64,000 bases of DNA. Origin: Giardia muris. Its lineage: Eukaryota > Fornicata > Diplomonadida > Hexamitidae. The DNA is taken from positions 1,178,001 to 1,242,000 of the forward strand of contig CM016926.1 of NCBI GenBank assembly GCA_006247105.1, read 5' to 3'. The translations under genes and the position numbers were made by a program. How positions within the stretch are numbered: the first letter of the stretch is position 1; every line of letters starts with the position of its first letter. Positions 18,205-27,782 of this stretch are shown in pieces. Below the pieces are notes generated by a model. It saw only the letters and a list, made by a program, of their open reading frames with translations, was not told the DNA's origin and did not search any database.

Positions 18205-19989
18205 TCAGTCCGCCTGCTTGTTCCGTTCTGCCTCCTTGATGACCTCTTGTGCTGTTGGACGATCTTTGGGATTCTTTGAGAGCATCCAGGCGATGAGATC
18301 AGCAAGTTCTGAAGGACGACCCCTAAGAGGAGGAGCGGGCTTCTTTTCAAGGATTACTGCCGGATCTTTGAACGGACGATCTCCGGTGCACATCTCGTAC
18401 GCTGCCACTCCCAAGGCCCAGACGTCTACAGACTTATCGTAGCTTTCCTTCCGGTGGATCTCAGGGGCCATATATGCAAGGGTCCCCACACATGTACCCA
18501 TCTGAGATGAGTCCTCAAGTACCTTTGTAAGTCCGAAGTCCCCCAAGACACATCGACCGTTCGAGGTGATGAAAATATTTTCGGGCTTCAGGTCTCTGTG
18601 GACGTGCCTCTTCCTATGGAGGTACACGAGGGCGGCTGCCATCTCTCGAACCATCTTCCATACTTCCTGATTGGTGTAGGAACGTCCTGTCTTCTTCCGT
18701 TCCTTCATCTCCCCACGGAGATCCCCACAGCAGAGTTCTGTCACAATGATGTATGTATCATCATCGTCGTTCTCCCCTGTCCCGAGGCACTGGAGGATGT
18801 TCGGATGGTCAAGGGAGAGGAGTATCTCCGCCTCTCTGCGAAGCAGTTCCCGCCCCTTCTCATTGTATTTTCCAAGATCGATGACCTTGACCGCCACGTT
18901 CTGGCCATTTCCATGTGCCGTATAGACAGCTCCGAAGGCTCCTTTTCCGAGCACAGCGGTCAGGTGGTATCCCGAGAGGCTGTCTGGGAGCCTCGGAAAC
19001 GAGGGCTGGTGCATGAGCACCTGTCGCATCTTCTCATCTACCGCGTGTTCGGCTGCCGTCCTGCCCTCCCCGTCCTTCAGGTCCCTCTCCAGAAGGAGGA
19101 GGCCGGCGCACTCCTCGTGTCCTCCCCCCACTGCATGCATCAGGGCCGTCCATCCCCTCCCGTCCTGGAGGCGGGCCTCGAGGGGCCGGAGGAGGCGGAC
19201 GACCTCGGTCTGGCCTCGGGAGGCGGCGTGCATCAGGGCTGTCATGCCTGAGGCATCATGCCACTTCACCTGACTGAGGCGTCTTCGGATACCTTCGATG
19301 TCTCCTCGGATGGCAGATGATATGAGAGACTCCTCTCTCAGTCGAGCAATCTCCTTCTCGAGGGCGAGATTCTGGGCCTTCTGGTCTGCAAGTTCCATTT
19401 TGAGGGTCTCATTCTCAGTTGTGAGTTTGCTAAGGTGCTCCTGGAGTCTAAGCACCTCACCAAGATTCGATGGTGGATGAATTCTTTCCGTTCCCTCATT
19501 CTTGAGGAGCTCACAAACACTAGTGAAGTCGTCCTCACCTAAATCACCGTTATTTGTGTACCATTGAGCAGTATATCCCTTGGAATCTTCCATTCCCTGT
19601 TCATAGGGGAGGAGGAGCTCAACGATCTCGGGGTGGTTGAAGTGGGCCGCGAGGATGAGAGCTGTTGTTCCAGGAGGGAAGGTAACTGCTTTGCCATTCA
19701 AAGTGAACTCACTATTCTTCGTTGCCTGTTTTCCGGCCTCGGAGAGAAGAAGGCGGGCGCAGTCTGCATTGCCATTGTAGGCGGCATACATCAGTGCGGT
19801 CAATCCATCGTTGTCTTGCATCCCGATCTCATTCTCTAGGAGAGGGATGCAATTGGCATGATTCCACTTTGTAGCGTATATCAGGGCCGTCTGACCATAC
19901 TCGTCCTTCTTCCCTGCATCTCCAAGGTTGGCCTTCACGCTCTCGAGGTCCCCACTCTTGACCGCCTTCATCAATTCAGTGAAGGACAT
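18205..19989 (-). CDS. Ankyrin-coiled coil-ankyrin-protein kinase (NEK-like), right copy
   Basis: Identical 594-residue partner of the gene at 9,738-11,522: two ankyrin blocks split by a coiled coil, and a C-terminal kinase with intact K368, D466 and D484. The identity extends through the flanking non-coding DNA, which shows that the copies arose by segmental duplication rather than by retention of selected coding sequence. Substrate and partners are unknown; ankyrin repeats in Giardia NEKs are thought to target them to cytoskeletal structures. Confidence 0.88.
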   Translation of the reverse strand: MSFTELMKAVKSGDLESVKANLGDAGKKDEYGQTALIYATKWNHANCIPLLENEIGMQDNDGLTALMYAAYNGNADCARLLLSEAGKQATKNSEFTLNGKAVTFPPGTTALILAAHFNHPEIVELLLPYEQGMEDSKGYTAQWYTNNGDLGEDDFTSVCELLKNEGTERIHPPSNLGEVLRLQEHLSKLTTENETLKMELADQKAQNLALEKEIARLREESLISSAIRGDIEGIRRRLSQVKWHDASGMTALMHAASRGQTEVVRLLRPLEARLQDGRGWTALMHAVGGGHEECAGLLLLERDLKDGEGRTAAEHAVDEKMRQVLMHQPSFPRLPDSLSGYHLTAVLGKGAFGAVYTAHGNGQNVAVKVIDLGKYNEKGRELLRREAEILLSLDHPNILQCLGTGENDDDDTYIIVTELCCGDLRGEMKERKKTGRSYTNQEVWKMVREMAAALVYLHRKRHVHRDLKPENIFITSNGRCVLGDFGLTKVLEDSSQMGTCVGTLAYMAPEIHRKESYDKSVDVWALGVAAYEMCTGDRPFKDPAVILEKKPAPPLRGRPSELADLIAWMLSKNPKDRPTAQEVIKEAERNKQAD

Positions 19990-20632
19990 CTTTTTGTTCG
20001 TTAGCCATTAACTCCTCTCTCTGACCCTCTGACACTCGCCTTGTTCTGATCCCGTCCACAAGGACGCTATTACTAGCGAGAAATGGGCCACAGTATGCGG
20101 CCCCTGTTATTGGAATGAGACGACCTCCGCCTCTCCCCGAAGACAGGAAGGCCTGCAGTCTCTTCTCGATGTACTGATCGAGACCTTTTTACTCATACAG
20201 GCTGACTCATTCAGTCGGAAGGAACTTTGGGGAGAGGACGGCTCGTGATCCTGGAGGTTCCTGTACCTCAAATGTCTAATAGTGTCTCTTCCAGCCAGTT
20301 TGTATGGGGAAGGAAGGGACGTACCCTCCTCTCCATATTGTTAAAGCGTTCTCGAGATCAATCTTAATCTCCCTCTTGCAGCTCGGGGAGGTCACAGAGA
20401 AGCGCCCCCCTCCGGTTGATGCTCCCGCCCGGCTTTCCCGACTGCTGCCCCCAGTTCGGCCACACCCGCCGGGCAACTCGCGAGCTCGTTCCGAATTCGC
20501 AAGAGAAGCCGGCGCGGGCCCTGTGAGTACTGCGGCGGGAGACTCCGTGGGAAAGCTGGGTGCTGAACTTTCGCAGGGGGAGGGTTCGGTATTTCGTTAA
20601 GAGTGCGGGCAGGACCGTAAGAATCCCGATTC
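19990..20632. other. Intergenic stretch without recognised gene, right
   Basis: Mirror of 9,095-9,737. A-rich initiator (ctttttgttcgtta on the plus strand) beside the kinase start; nothing else recognised. Confidence 0.55.
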
Positions 20633-20638
20633 TTCACT
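20633..20638 (-). terminator. AGTGAA polyadenylation signal (PGK, right)
   Basis: Mirror of 9,089-9,094; overlaps the TAA stop of the right PGK gene. Confidence 0.7.
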
Positions 20639-21867
20639 TACTTCTTGTCCGAGAGGCGAACGACGCCTGGAAGTGGATCGCCCTGGAGGAGCTCAAGAGA
20701 CGCGCCTCCGCCTGTGCTGACGTGTGAGATCTTCTTCGTCGCACCTGCCTTCTTGGCTGCAGTTGCTGAGTCTCCACCACCAATGATCGTAACCGCTCCC
20801 GCTTCAGTGGCTTTAACAACATCTTCAACCATCGAAAGCGTACCCTTAGCAAAGGCAGGCATCTCAAAGACCCCAGCTGGACCATTCCAAATGATCGTCT
20901 TGCTGGTCATAATTGCATTCGAAAAGACCTTGCAGGAATCGGGGCCACAGTCAAGACCCATCCAGCCATCAGGAATGCCTTCAACAAGAGTGACGACCTT
21001 CGTCTCCGCATCCTCCCTAAAGTCCGATGCTGCAACAAAGTCAGTGGGGAAGATAATCTCGACGTTGTGGTTCTTCGCCAGCTCCATAAGCTCGGGAACC
21101 GTCTTAGAACCCGCTTCATCGAAGAGAGATTTCTCGATCTTCATGTTCTTGAGGACCTTGAGAAATGTATACGCCATCCCACCGCAGATGATCAAACGGT
21201 TGACCTTCGGGATCAGGTTTTTGATCAACTTGATCTTGTCTGCAACCTTCGCACCACCCAGAATGGCGAGATATGGCCTCTTGGGATCAGACAGTGCAAT
21301 GTTGAAGTAGTCGAGCTCCTTCTGCATGAGGAAACCGGCACAGCGGATATCGTAGCCCTCACCAACCATTGAGGAGTGAGGACGGTGCGCTGTTCCGAAA
21401 GCATCCGAACAGTAGATATCAGCGAGCTTGGCAAGTGAGGCACGAAACTTCTTAACGTCTGGATTCGACTCGTCCTCATTCGTCTCCTCCTTGTGGAAGC
21501 GCAAGTTCTCAAGAAGGATCACGCTACCAGGAGCCGGATCGGCACACTTGCTCTCAACCTCTGGGCCAACACAGTCTGACAGAAGAGTGACAGGCTTTCC
21601 GAGGATGTCCTGAAGGGCAATGGCAACTGGAGCAAGAGAGAACTCCTTCTCGGGACCCGTCCCCTTGGGACGGCCGAGGTGAGAAGCAATGACAAGCGCC
21701 TTTGCACCATGCTCAAGGCAGTACTTCAGTGTAGGGATGGAAGCATCAATGCGGGCCGTGTTAGTGATCTTGCCCTCCTTATCCAGCGGGACATTGTAGT
21801 CCGTGCGGATGAAGACGCGTTTACCGTTGAGATCAACATCGGAGATGGAGAGCTTGGTGAAAGGCAT
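20638..21867 (-). CDS. Phosphoglycerate kinase, right copy
   Basis: Identical 409-residue phosphoglycerate kinase with all family motifs intact (see 7,860-9,089 for residues). It keeps the same promoter-side sequence (gaacaaa before the ATG) and the same polyadenylation motif, so both copies should be expressed alike. A second identical gene for a central glycolytic enzyme is unexpected in a streamlined genome, and makes this locus a good place to test the duplication by read depth. Confidence 0.96.
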   Translation of the reverse strand: MPFTKLSISDVDLNGKRVFIRTDYNVPLDKEGKITNTARIDASIPTLKYCLEHGAKALVIASHLGRPKGTGPEKEFSLAPVAIALQDILGKPVTLLSDCVGPEVESKCADPAPGSVILLENLRFHKEETNEDESNPDVKKFRASLAKLADIYCSDAFGTAHRPHSSMVGEGYDIRCAGFLMQKELDYFNIALSDPKRPYLAILGGAKVADKIKLIKNLIPKVNRLIICGGMAYTFLKVLKNMKIEKSLFDEAGSKTVPELMELAKNHNVEIIFPTDFVAASDFREDAETKVVTLVEGIPDGWMGLDCGPDSCKVFSNAIMTSKTIIWNGPAGVFEMPAFAKGTLSMVEDVVKATEAGAVTIIGGGDSATAAKKAGATKKISHVSTGGGASLELLQGDPLPGVVRLSDKK

Positions 21868-21993
21868 TTTGTTCGTCAAGTGACGTTTACTTGAGATAGA
21901 GACTATAAGACACTGCCTCAAATCTGCACATCAGACGCAGGAACATTCGATCAACCAGAGGGTACATCAGTACAGCTTCTCATGAATAATTAA

Positions 21994-24054
21994 CTACGCA
22001 GGTATATGGTCTGAGAACCATGAGCTAGCAAGGGCACGTGCACAGTCACAGGTATCCCGAAGTCTCTGACGGACCAGGTATGGTAAACCTGGTGGGATGG
22101 TTATAAACTCCCATTGTTGCGTGTCTATGTGGAGTGTTTCCTGACCAATAGTGAGCATATCACCAACGAATGAAAACCCGAAAGCTCGACCCACCTTATC
22201 TAAGATCTTCTCGACCGAATATTTCTTTAGAGTTGATGCCGGTGTGTTGAGGATCAAAAGGAGGATGCGAAGATGTAGACAGGCTTCTGCACTATAAAGC
22301 TCGAAAGTTGTCATGATTTGCCGATCTGCTAGTATAAGGTCTACAACTGCTTGCTGGCAATTAACACGAATTCGATCCTCCTCTAGTGCCACAGTATATT
22401 CATGTCCAGATAGGAGGACTTGAAGCTCTTCTGCTGTGAACATACATGTAACTTTGAGTGTGAGTTTTAATGAGTTCAACCGGCCTCTGTGTGCAGCTTG
22501 AAAGCCCTTCAGATCATAGGCTGTACATGAAAATCCATTCTGTGAGAGATACAAACGCTGAATAGAATTCTCTGTCAACTGTGCTTGCTTTTCAAGACTC
22601 AAACCTACGATAACTGGGCGCGTGAAGGGGAAGACAATACTCTGTCCATTTGCGGGGTAATGAAAGCGAACTCGGTGATCGTCTACCTCTGGAACGGGAG
22701 TCCCTTCGGGAATGGTCAAACTATCTGGGAATTGCGTCAAAATACCTTTTCGCATGGATTCCATGCTTTTGTAGCTCCCATGGATGAAGACTACGTCTCG
22801 TGGATTCATCTCCTGAATAACGCTGCTTGTTTGAGCGAAGTCCGAGTGAGCTGAGAAAGAGATATTCTTGATCCGGATCCGTCGTTCTGTAGCTAAACCA
22901 GCTGATGTCATAATACGCTCTGGTGGATTCTCCTCAAGTAATCGGTAGAGAAGCGTGCCAGGTGTCGCATATCCTGTCACCAACAGAAGATTACTATCTC
23001 GGGAGCACCACTCTTCAAAAAGGGCTCGTGATGCTCCAGCCTGAAGCATTGCAGGAGTGCAAAAGACAACACAAGGTCGTGGTCCAATGCTCCGCTCGCT
23101 TGTCGTCCGTTTAACAAAGGCATGACTCTGTTGATGTCGGTCACGCAGGAATCCAACGTCTTCAACATAGAGGTTCTCTGCAGACTTTGCACTAGAGGAG
23201 ATATAGTAAATTGGGAAGTGCTTAAGATCTGGATGCTTCTGCCAGTGCTCACTGAGGATCAGAAGAAGTTCTTGAACCCTTCCTATTGTGAACACAGGCA
23301 AAAGAACACGACCTTCTTTCTTGAGTGTATCAACAATCTCTGAAATGAACTCTGTCTCACGAATTGAACGGGGTGTATGTGTCATTGACCCATATGTTGC
23401 CTCAATGATGAGCATATCGAGACGAGTTGGCAAAGCTTTGAACGCGGCTGGATGCAGATGGCGATCTTCAGGCTCGCAACTGAAATCTCCCGTGTAGAGG
23501 ATCTGGTAACCGTCAATATTGATGAGGAACATTGCGGCTCCTATGACATGTCCAGCAGGAAGAACTGTGAATGTGATGCTATTGACAGTCTTGGTCTCGT
23601 AGAAGCTACTCAGAGGAGTCACCTTACTTGAGAGATACGATACGTCCTTTTCATCATATAGACGTGTCTGCGTTCCGATGTCTGTAGCATTGCTTTGAAA
23701 GATAGTAAGTGTAGGTGATGTCATATAGATCGGAGGAATGTACTTGTCTTCTGGAAGGTTCTCTGCGCGAGCCCGTTGCCGTAAGCACTTGACAAAGTAA
23801 GGAAGAGCTGCAATGTGATCATTGTGAAAGTGTGTGACTAGAATAAGTGACAAGTTGAGGTTCTGGACGTCAAAAAAGGGGAGAGCCTGTTGTGCACAAC
23901 CATCCTTCTGCTCCGACAATCCAGGATGAAGGCCACAGTCAAGCATGATTTGACCACGCTTCCCTCGACGTTGAAAACTCAAGAGGAAGCAAGAGCGGCC
24001 GACCTCTTCTCCTGCACCGAGCGGGGTGAAGATAATGGAGTCTTTCGGGACCAT
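21994..24054 (-). CDS. CPSF73-like mRNA 3'-end endonuclease, right copy
   Basis: Identical 686-residue metallo-beta-lactamase/beta-CASP nuclease with HxHxDH at residues 75-80. The ATG at 24,054 is 14 nt from the stop of the ankyrin gene upstream on the same strand. Normally a single-copy essential component of the cleavage and polyadenylation complex; the extra copy comes from the palindrome rather than from independent duplication. Confidence 0.9.
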   Translation of the reverse strand: MVPKDSIIFTPLGAGEEVGRSCFLLSFQRRGKRGQIMLDCGLHPGLSEQKDGCAQQALPFFDVQNLNLSLILVTHFHNDHIAALPYFVKCLRQRARAENLPEDKYIPPIYMTSPTLTIFQSNATDIGTQTRLYDEKDVSYLSSKVTPLSSFYETKTVNSITFTVLPAGHVIGAAMFLINIDGYQILYTGDFSCEPEDRHLHPAAFKALPTRLDMLIIEATYGSMTHTPRSIRETEFISEIVDTLKKEGRVLLPVFTIGRVQELLLILSEHWQKHPDLKHFPIYYISSSAKSAENLYVEDVGFLRDRHQQSHAFVKRTTSERSIGPRPCVVFCTPAMLQAGASRALFEEWCSRDSNLLLVTGYATPGTLLYRLLEENPPERIMTSAGLATERRIRIKNISFSAHSDFAQTSSVIQEMNPRDVVFIHGSYKSMESMRKGILTQFPDSLTIPEGTPVPEVDDHRVRFHYPANGQSIVFPFTRPVIVGLSLEKQAQLTENSIQRLYLSQNGFSCTAYDLKGFQAAHRGRLNSLKLTLKVTCMFTAEELQVLLSGHEYTVALEEDRIRVNCQQAVVDLILADRQIMTTFELYSAEACLHLRILLLILNTPASTLKKYSVEKILDKVGRAFGFSFVGDMLTIGQETLHIDTQQWEFITIPPGLPYLVRQRLRDTCDCARALASSWFSDHIPA

Positions 24055-24068
24055 TTTATTCTGTACGC

Positions 24069-25289
24069 CTAGATGAGTTCCTGCGAATCGAAACAACGGA
24101 TCTGCCCTTCTAGTGGGCAATAATGCCGAAGTTCATGTTTAAGTCTATGTACCTGAGTAGTAAGTTCGTTAACTTCGCGGGTTCTCTGCTCCAGTTCATT
24201 GCGGACGAGGGTAAGTTCACGGCCAAGCTCAATAACCGCATCACTGTTTCCACCCACTCCCAAATCCATTCCTGCACAGTCGTCTGCAGAGACACCTTCA
24301 GTAGCCCGAAGAGAATCAGCCAATCGCACTTGAAGAGTAGCAACTTCTTCCATACTCCGATCTAGTTCTTCTCGAAGAGAAACAAGTTCGGCCGATGTCT
24401 GAACAAGACTCTGAGTACCATCTTCCATGGTTGATTCGATAGCTTTACGAAGAGCAACGTTCTCTTTCAGGATCTTCTGCACATCTTCCTGAAGGGTACG
24501 TGCAAGGGAATCGAATTCCCGAGCGTCTGCTTGTGCGTGTGAGCGATCAAGATCCTTATTGAGAGAAGTCATAGTCGGGACAAATTCAAGCTGTGCCACA
24601 TATTGCTCTTGTAGCGAAGTCATCTTTTGCCTAAGAACTGCAATCTTGTCTTTAATGGGCAATAACGCTGCCTCTTCAAACCCGGACCCTGAGATGGGAT
24701 AACCGATTGCATCAGGACAGTCTATTACTCGGTAGAGATCGACCCCATTGAGAAAGTTCAAGTCCATCGCCCGATGGAGTAGATAGCCAACGATGTGATG
24801 GTGCCCATGAACAAGTGCAATCATCAATGATGCGCGTATGTATGCGTCATTCCAGGCAGCGGAGTTTTCTACAACATGCTGGACTGTCCTAAGAAGCCCT
24901 GCAGTTAGGGCATGATAAAGAACTCGGAGCCGTGCAGCTGCAAAGTGTACGTAGACCTCTTCAGAAACAGGGAGAGAGCAGGCAGTTCCGGAAGGGACAC
25001 TTTCAGGAAGTTCAAATGGTTGGAGAAGATGAAACGCCCTGAGGCTATCATTATCGATCGCAAGTGCGCATGCAGTCTTTCCGTCTGCCCCTCGGATTCC
25101 TGCCTCTGCAGCGGCGAGCATTCCAATCAGCTTGAGATCGTTATTCCGAACGGCGATGATCAGAGCTGTATCGCCTGCCGCGTCTCTAGACGTTTGGAAA
25201 CGCCGCTGAAGAACCGCCACCCGCTCGTAGTCCTTCGTCTCGACCGCCGTGAACCAGTCTCGTCTATCGTGCATCCCGAAGATATGCAT
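24069..25289 (-). CDS. Ankyrin-repeat / coiled-coil protein (protein 21.1 type), right copy
   Basis: Identical 406-residue ankyrin plus coiled-coil protein. An upstream in-frame ATG at 25,334 would add 15 residues, but they are encoded by the antisense of tRNA-Thr and differ from the left copy, so the start at 25,289 is preferred. Here the divergent neighbour is the complete tRNA-Thr, 14 nt away; in the left copy it is the truncated one. The two copies therefore form a natural comparison of promoter context. Confidence 0.82.
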   Translation of the reverse strand: MHIFGMHDRRDWFTAVETKDYERVAVLQRRFQTSRDAAGDTALIIAVRNNDLKLIGMLAAAEAGIRGADGKTACALAIDNDSLRAFHLLQPFELPESVPSGTACSLPVSEEVYVHFAAARLRVLYHALTAGLLRTVQHVVENSAAWNDAYIRASLMIALVHGHHHIVGYLLHRAMDLNFLNGVDLYRVIDCPDAIGYPISGSGFEEAALLPIKDKIAVLRQKMTSLQEQYVAQLEFVPTMTSLNKDLDRSHAQADAREFDSLARTLQEDVQKILKENVALRKAIESTMEDGTQSLVQTSAELVSLREELDRSMEEVATLQVRLADSLRATEGVSADDCAGMDLGVGGNSDAVIELGRELTLVRNELEQRTREVNELTTQVHRLKHELRHYCPLEGQIRCFDSQELI

Positions 25290-25303
25290 TTTCACTTCGC
25301 CGG
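25290..25303. promoter_or_regulatory. 14-nt divergent gap: ankyrin gene / tRNA-Thr
   Basis: The bases ttcacttcgccg with flanks separate an mRNA start codon from a divergent pol III gene. A pol II initiator for the ankyrin gene must lie here or inside the tRNA gene. Mirrored at 4,424-4,437, where the tRNA is cut. Confidence 0.5.
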
Positions 25304-25375
25304 GCCGGGTTAGCTCAGTGGTAGAGCGAAGCACTCGTAATGCTTAGGTCGTGGGTTCGACTCCCGCACTCGGCT
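25304..25375 (+). tRNA. tRNA-Thr (anticodon CGT)
   Basis: 72-nt cloverleaf that I folded by hand. Acceptor GCCGGGT/ACTCGGC pairs throughout (one G-U), with discriminator T. D arm GCTC/GAGC has a 7-nt loop. Anticodon arm AAGCA/TGCTT has loop CTCGTAA, giving anticodon CGT for codon ACG (threonine). Variable loop AGGTC. T arm GTGGG/CCCGC has loop TTCGACT. No intron; CCA is not encoded. The internal A box (tagctcagtggtagagc) and B box (ggttcgactcc) are good. The large inverted repeat ends at its 24th base. Confidence 0.95.
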
Positions 25376-25419
25376 TTCGGGCGATCTTTCGGCATCTCCA
25401 ATAATCTTTAGGTCACTCA

Positions 25420-27777
25420 ATGGACGATCCCGATCGGGATACCTTCCCTCTAGGATCTTTCTACGTTGTTGTCCGTGTTCGGCCCGAAAATGAGAAGGAG
25501 AAGACGTTGGGTGATCGCTGTGTGATTCAGATAACGGGAGATACATCTCTGGTCTTTGACCCTCGTCCACGCGAAGTTCGGTCACACAACCCTGGTGATC
25601 ATCGTTATCGCGAGCTATCTTTTACATATGATCGAGTCTTCGATCAAGAATCGACTAACAGCCAGGTCTATGAGGATACAGGACGACGACTTATCCTGCC
25701 TCTTCTTAGCGGGTACAATTGCTCTCTCTTCGCATATGGGGCGACGGGCTCGGGGAAGACGCATACGATGTCCGGGAAGGATGCGTCTGGCGGAGGGGTT
25801 ATTCCGAACATGATTGGGGATCTTTTCAAAGCTGTCGAAGCACGAAAGGCTGGGAATGAGACGTTATCGATTCGGCTATTCATCTCTTATCTTGAGATAT
25901 ATAACGAGACCATTCGGGACCTATTAAATAGCACTGGTCGTTCTCTACCTCTCCAGGAGAACCCTGTGTTGGGGACTGTGGTTGCAGGCCTTACGGAAAT
26001 AGAACTCAAGACGCCTCAGGAGGTCTTTGCTCGAATTGCTCAGGCAGCGAATGCGCGTGCGCAAGGTGCCACCAATGAGAACGCCACCAGCTCGCGAAGC
26101 CATGCTATTCTTCAATTGCGGATAGAGCAGTCTGGGGGCGACTCGCTGCAGTCAGTAGTATCGAAGCTCTCGTTGATAGATCTAGCGGGGTCTGAGAGAG
26201 CGAAGAAGACCTCTGCCACTGGCGAGCGCCTTACAGAAGGTATTAACATCAATAAGTCGTTGCTCACGCTTGGAAACTGTATTAACGCGCTCGTCCAGGC
26301 TAGTAATCGCAGACCCAATGGAAACATCCAGAACACTCTTCATACAGCGATGTCAGGCCCATATATCCCGTATAGGAACTCAAAACTGACGAGACTTCTT
26401 AAGGATAGCCTAGGGGGAGCGTGTAAGACCATCATGATCGCAAACGTTAGTCCCTCTTCCTATCACTTTGACGATACACATTCTACTCTCATGTACGCGA
26501 AGAGGGCAAAGTCAATCCGTATCAATGCTGTCAAGAATGTCCGTGAGATCAGCTATACGAAGACGGAATTGACACGAATGGTAGCTGACCTTACCGAGGA
26601 GGCGGGCCGTCTACGCAAAGAGGTCTCGACGCTTCGTGCTTTATTGGATCGTGGCACGAGTAATGAAGACCCTCCAAGGCCAGACGAGCAGCAAAAGTCT
26701 TTGGAAGGGTCTGGCTCCGGCGCGAGTGTAGATCAAAGTAAGAATTCCAAGGCCATGCTGGCGAACGACATCCGTCACTTCGCACATCTAAAGCAACAGC
26801 TCCAGGAGGCAATTTCGAGGGTTTTGGAGTATAGCCGGGAGCTCTTTGACGTCCGTGCTGATAAGCGTCGTATCCAGCTGAAGCTTCGGCGATTAGATGC
26901 CCAGCGACAGCACGCTATAGAGGCGAGGCGGCGGAGAGTAGAACTGCCGGGCATCGCTCAAAGCGCGATCGAGGCAGAGAGATATACCCTTCAGCAACAG
27001 TTGCGGACGTGCAACACACTCGAGGAAAACGCCAATGTCAAGTGTGAGCGTGCAAAGCAGGTTCTCCTTCAACAGAGGGAGTCGATCACCGCGTTCACCA
27101 ATCAGCCTCTACGCGAGGGGTTACTTGATATCCTCCGCACCGTTGGCCAACAATTGAAATCGGTTGTCGCGGTGGTCTCTGCCGAGATGTACCATGAAAA
27201 CGCTCGAGACATGTCACTGGCTATTCAGGAATGCCATGACGTCTTCAATAGTGCATGTGTGCGGGCTGTTGACGACTTGTTCGGAATCGCAGTCATCGCA
27301 GATCCCGATGGGGCTGCCGCCGCTCTCCAACTGTTCAACAACGCACGCTTCAGTGTCGATTTCCTCAGCTTTAATTACTTCACTAGCGAGACAGCGGCAA
27401 CAACGTTACCACCGTTAGACGCGTCAACTTTACCCGGGGCGTCCATAATACGTACCACAACCATGCCATCTACAACAATTGATGTTCCTACATCCCTTCC
27501 ACCGCTTCCCTCTTTAGAACAATCCTCATTTCCTCAACAAGGACAAGCCCAAAGCCAAGCTCATCAGCTCTTACACTCCACGGCACAACCCATGACGCGT
27601 GCATCCATGGTCAATAAGGGGTACAGAAACCCTGGTCCCGAAAGACACGTGATGCGACGTAGCCAGACGGAACGGCAAAGCTACTCGACAACTCTCCAGA
27701 TGCTTGAGCAAAGCTTGATGAAGAGCAATCTGACCGCGTCTCGGCACAATCCTAAACGGCGGCCGGATATCCGGTGA
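25420..27777 (+). CDS. Kinesin motor protein, kinesin-8-like
   Basis: 785 residues. N-terminal motor domain (~residues 10-375): P-loop GATGSGKT at 107-114, switch I 'SSRSHA', switch II 'LIDLAGSE', and the microtubule-binding 'YIPYRNSKLTRLLKDSLGG'. The neck-linker region 'YHFDDTHSTLMYAKRAKSIR' resembles kinesin-8 (KIF18/19), whose members walk to plus ends and shorten microtubules; length control of flagella or spindle is inferred. A short coiled coil (~385-420), a helical basic region (~450-560) and a low-complexity Ser/Thr/Pro/Gln tail follow. Starts 44 nt after tRNA-Thr. The stop TGA overlaps an AGTGAA motif, followed by an A-rich run that opens the TFIIB frame. Confidence 0.92.
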   Translation: MDDPDRDTFPLGSFYVVVRVRPENEKEKTLGDRCVIQITGDTSLVFDPRPREVRSHNPGDHRYRELSFTYDRVFDQESTNSQVYEDTGRRLILPLLSGYNCSLFAYGATGSGKTHTMSGKDASGGGVIPNMIGDLFKAVEARKAGNETLSIRLFISYLEIYNETIRDLLNSTGRSLPLQENPVLGTVVAGLTEIELKTPQEVFARIAQAANARAQGATNENATSSRSHAILQLRIEQSGGDSLQSVVSKLSLIDLAGSERAKKTSATGERLTEGININKSLLTLGNCINALVQASNRRPNGNIQNTLHTAMSGPYIPYRNSKLTRLLKDSLGGACKTIMIANVSPSSYHFDDTHSTLMYAKRAKSIRINAVKNVREISYTKTELTRMVADLTEEAGRLRKEVSTLRALLDRGTSNEDPPRPDEQQKSLEGSGSGASVDQSKNSKAMLANDIRHFAHLKQQLQEAISRVLEYSRELFDVRADKRRIQLKLRRLDAQRQHAIEARRRRVELPGIAQSAIEAERYTLQQQLRTCNTLEENANVKCERAKQVLLQQRESITAFTNQPLREGLLDILRTVGQQLKSVVAVVSAEMYHENARDMSLAIQECHDVFNSACVRAVDDLFGIAVIADPDGAAAALQLFNNARFSVDFLSFNYFTSETAATTLPPLDASTLPGASIIRTTTMPSTTIDVPTSLPPLPSLEQSSFPQQGQAQSQAHQLLHSTAQPMTRASMVNKGYRNPGPERHVMRRSQTERQSYSTTLQMLEQSLMKSNLTASRHNPKRRPDIR

Positions 27778-27782
27778 GTGAA
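27777..27782 (+). terminator. AGTGAA polyadenylation signal (kinesin)
   Basis: AGTGAA begins at the last base of the kinesin stop codon and runs into a 9-A tract. Confidence 0.65.

Larger units (their letters stand above)
15684..25327. repeat. Right arm of 9.6-kb inverted repeat
   Basis: Reverse complement of 4,400-14,043. The outer border at 25,327 falls inside the D arm of an intact tRNA-Thr, whose remaining bases continue into unique DNA. The nearby kinesin gene is spaced normally (44 nt), so this side looks like the undisturbed locus and the left arm like the derived copy. Confidence 0.95.

Noticed and set aside
25290..25334. Longer N-terminus for the right ankyrin protein from an ATG at 25,334
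   Set aside because: The extra 15 codons are antisense tRNA-Thr and are not shared by the left copy; the ATG at 25,289 has a proper context.
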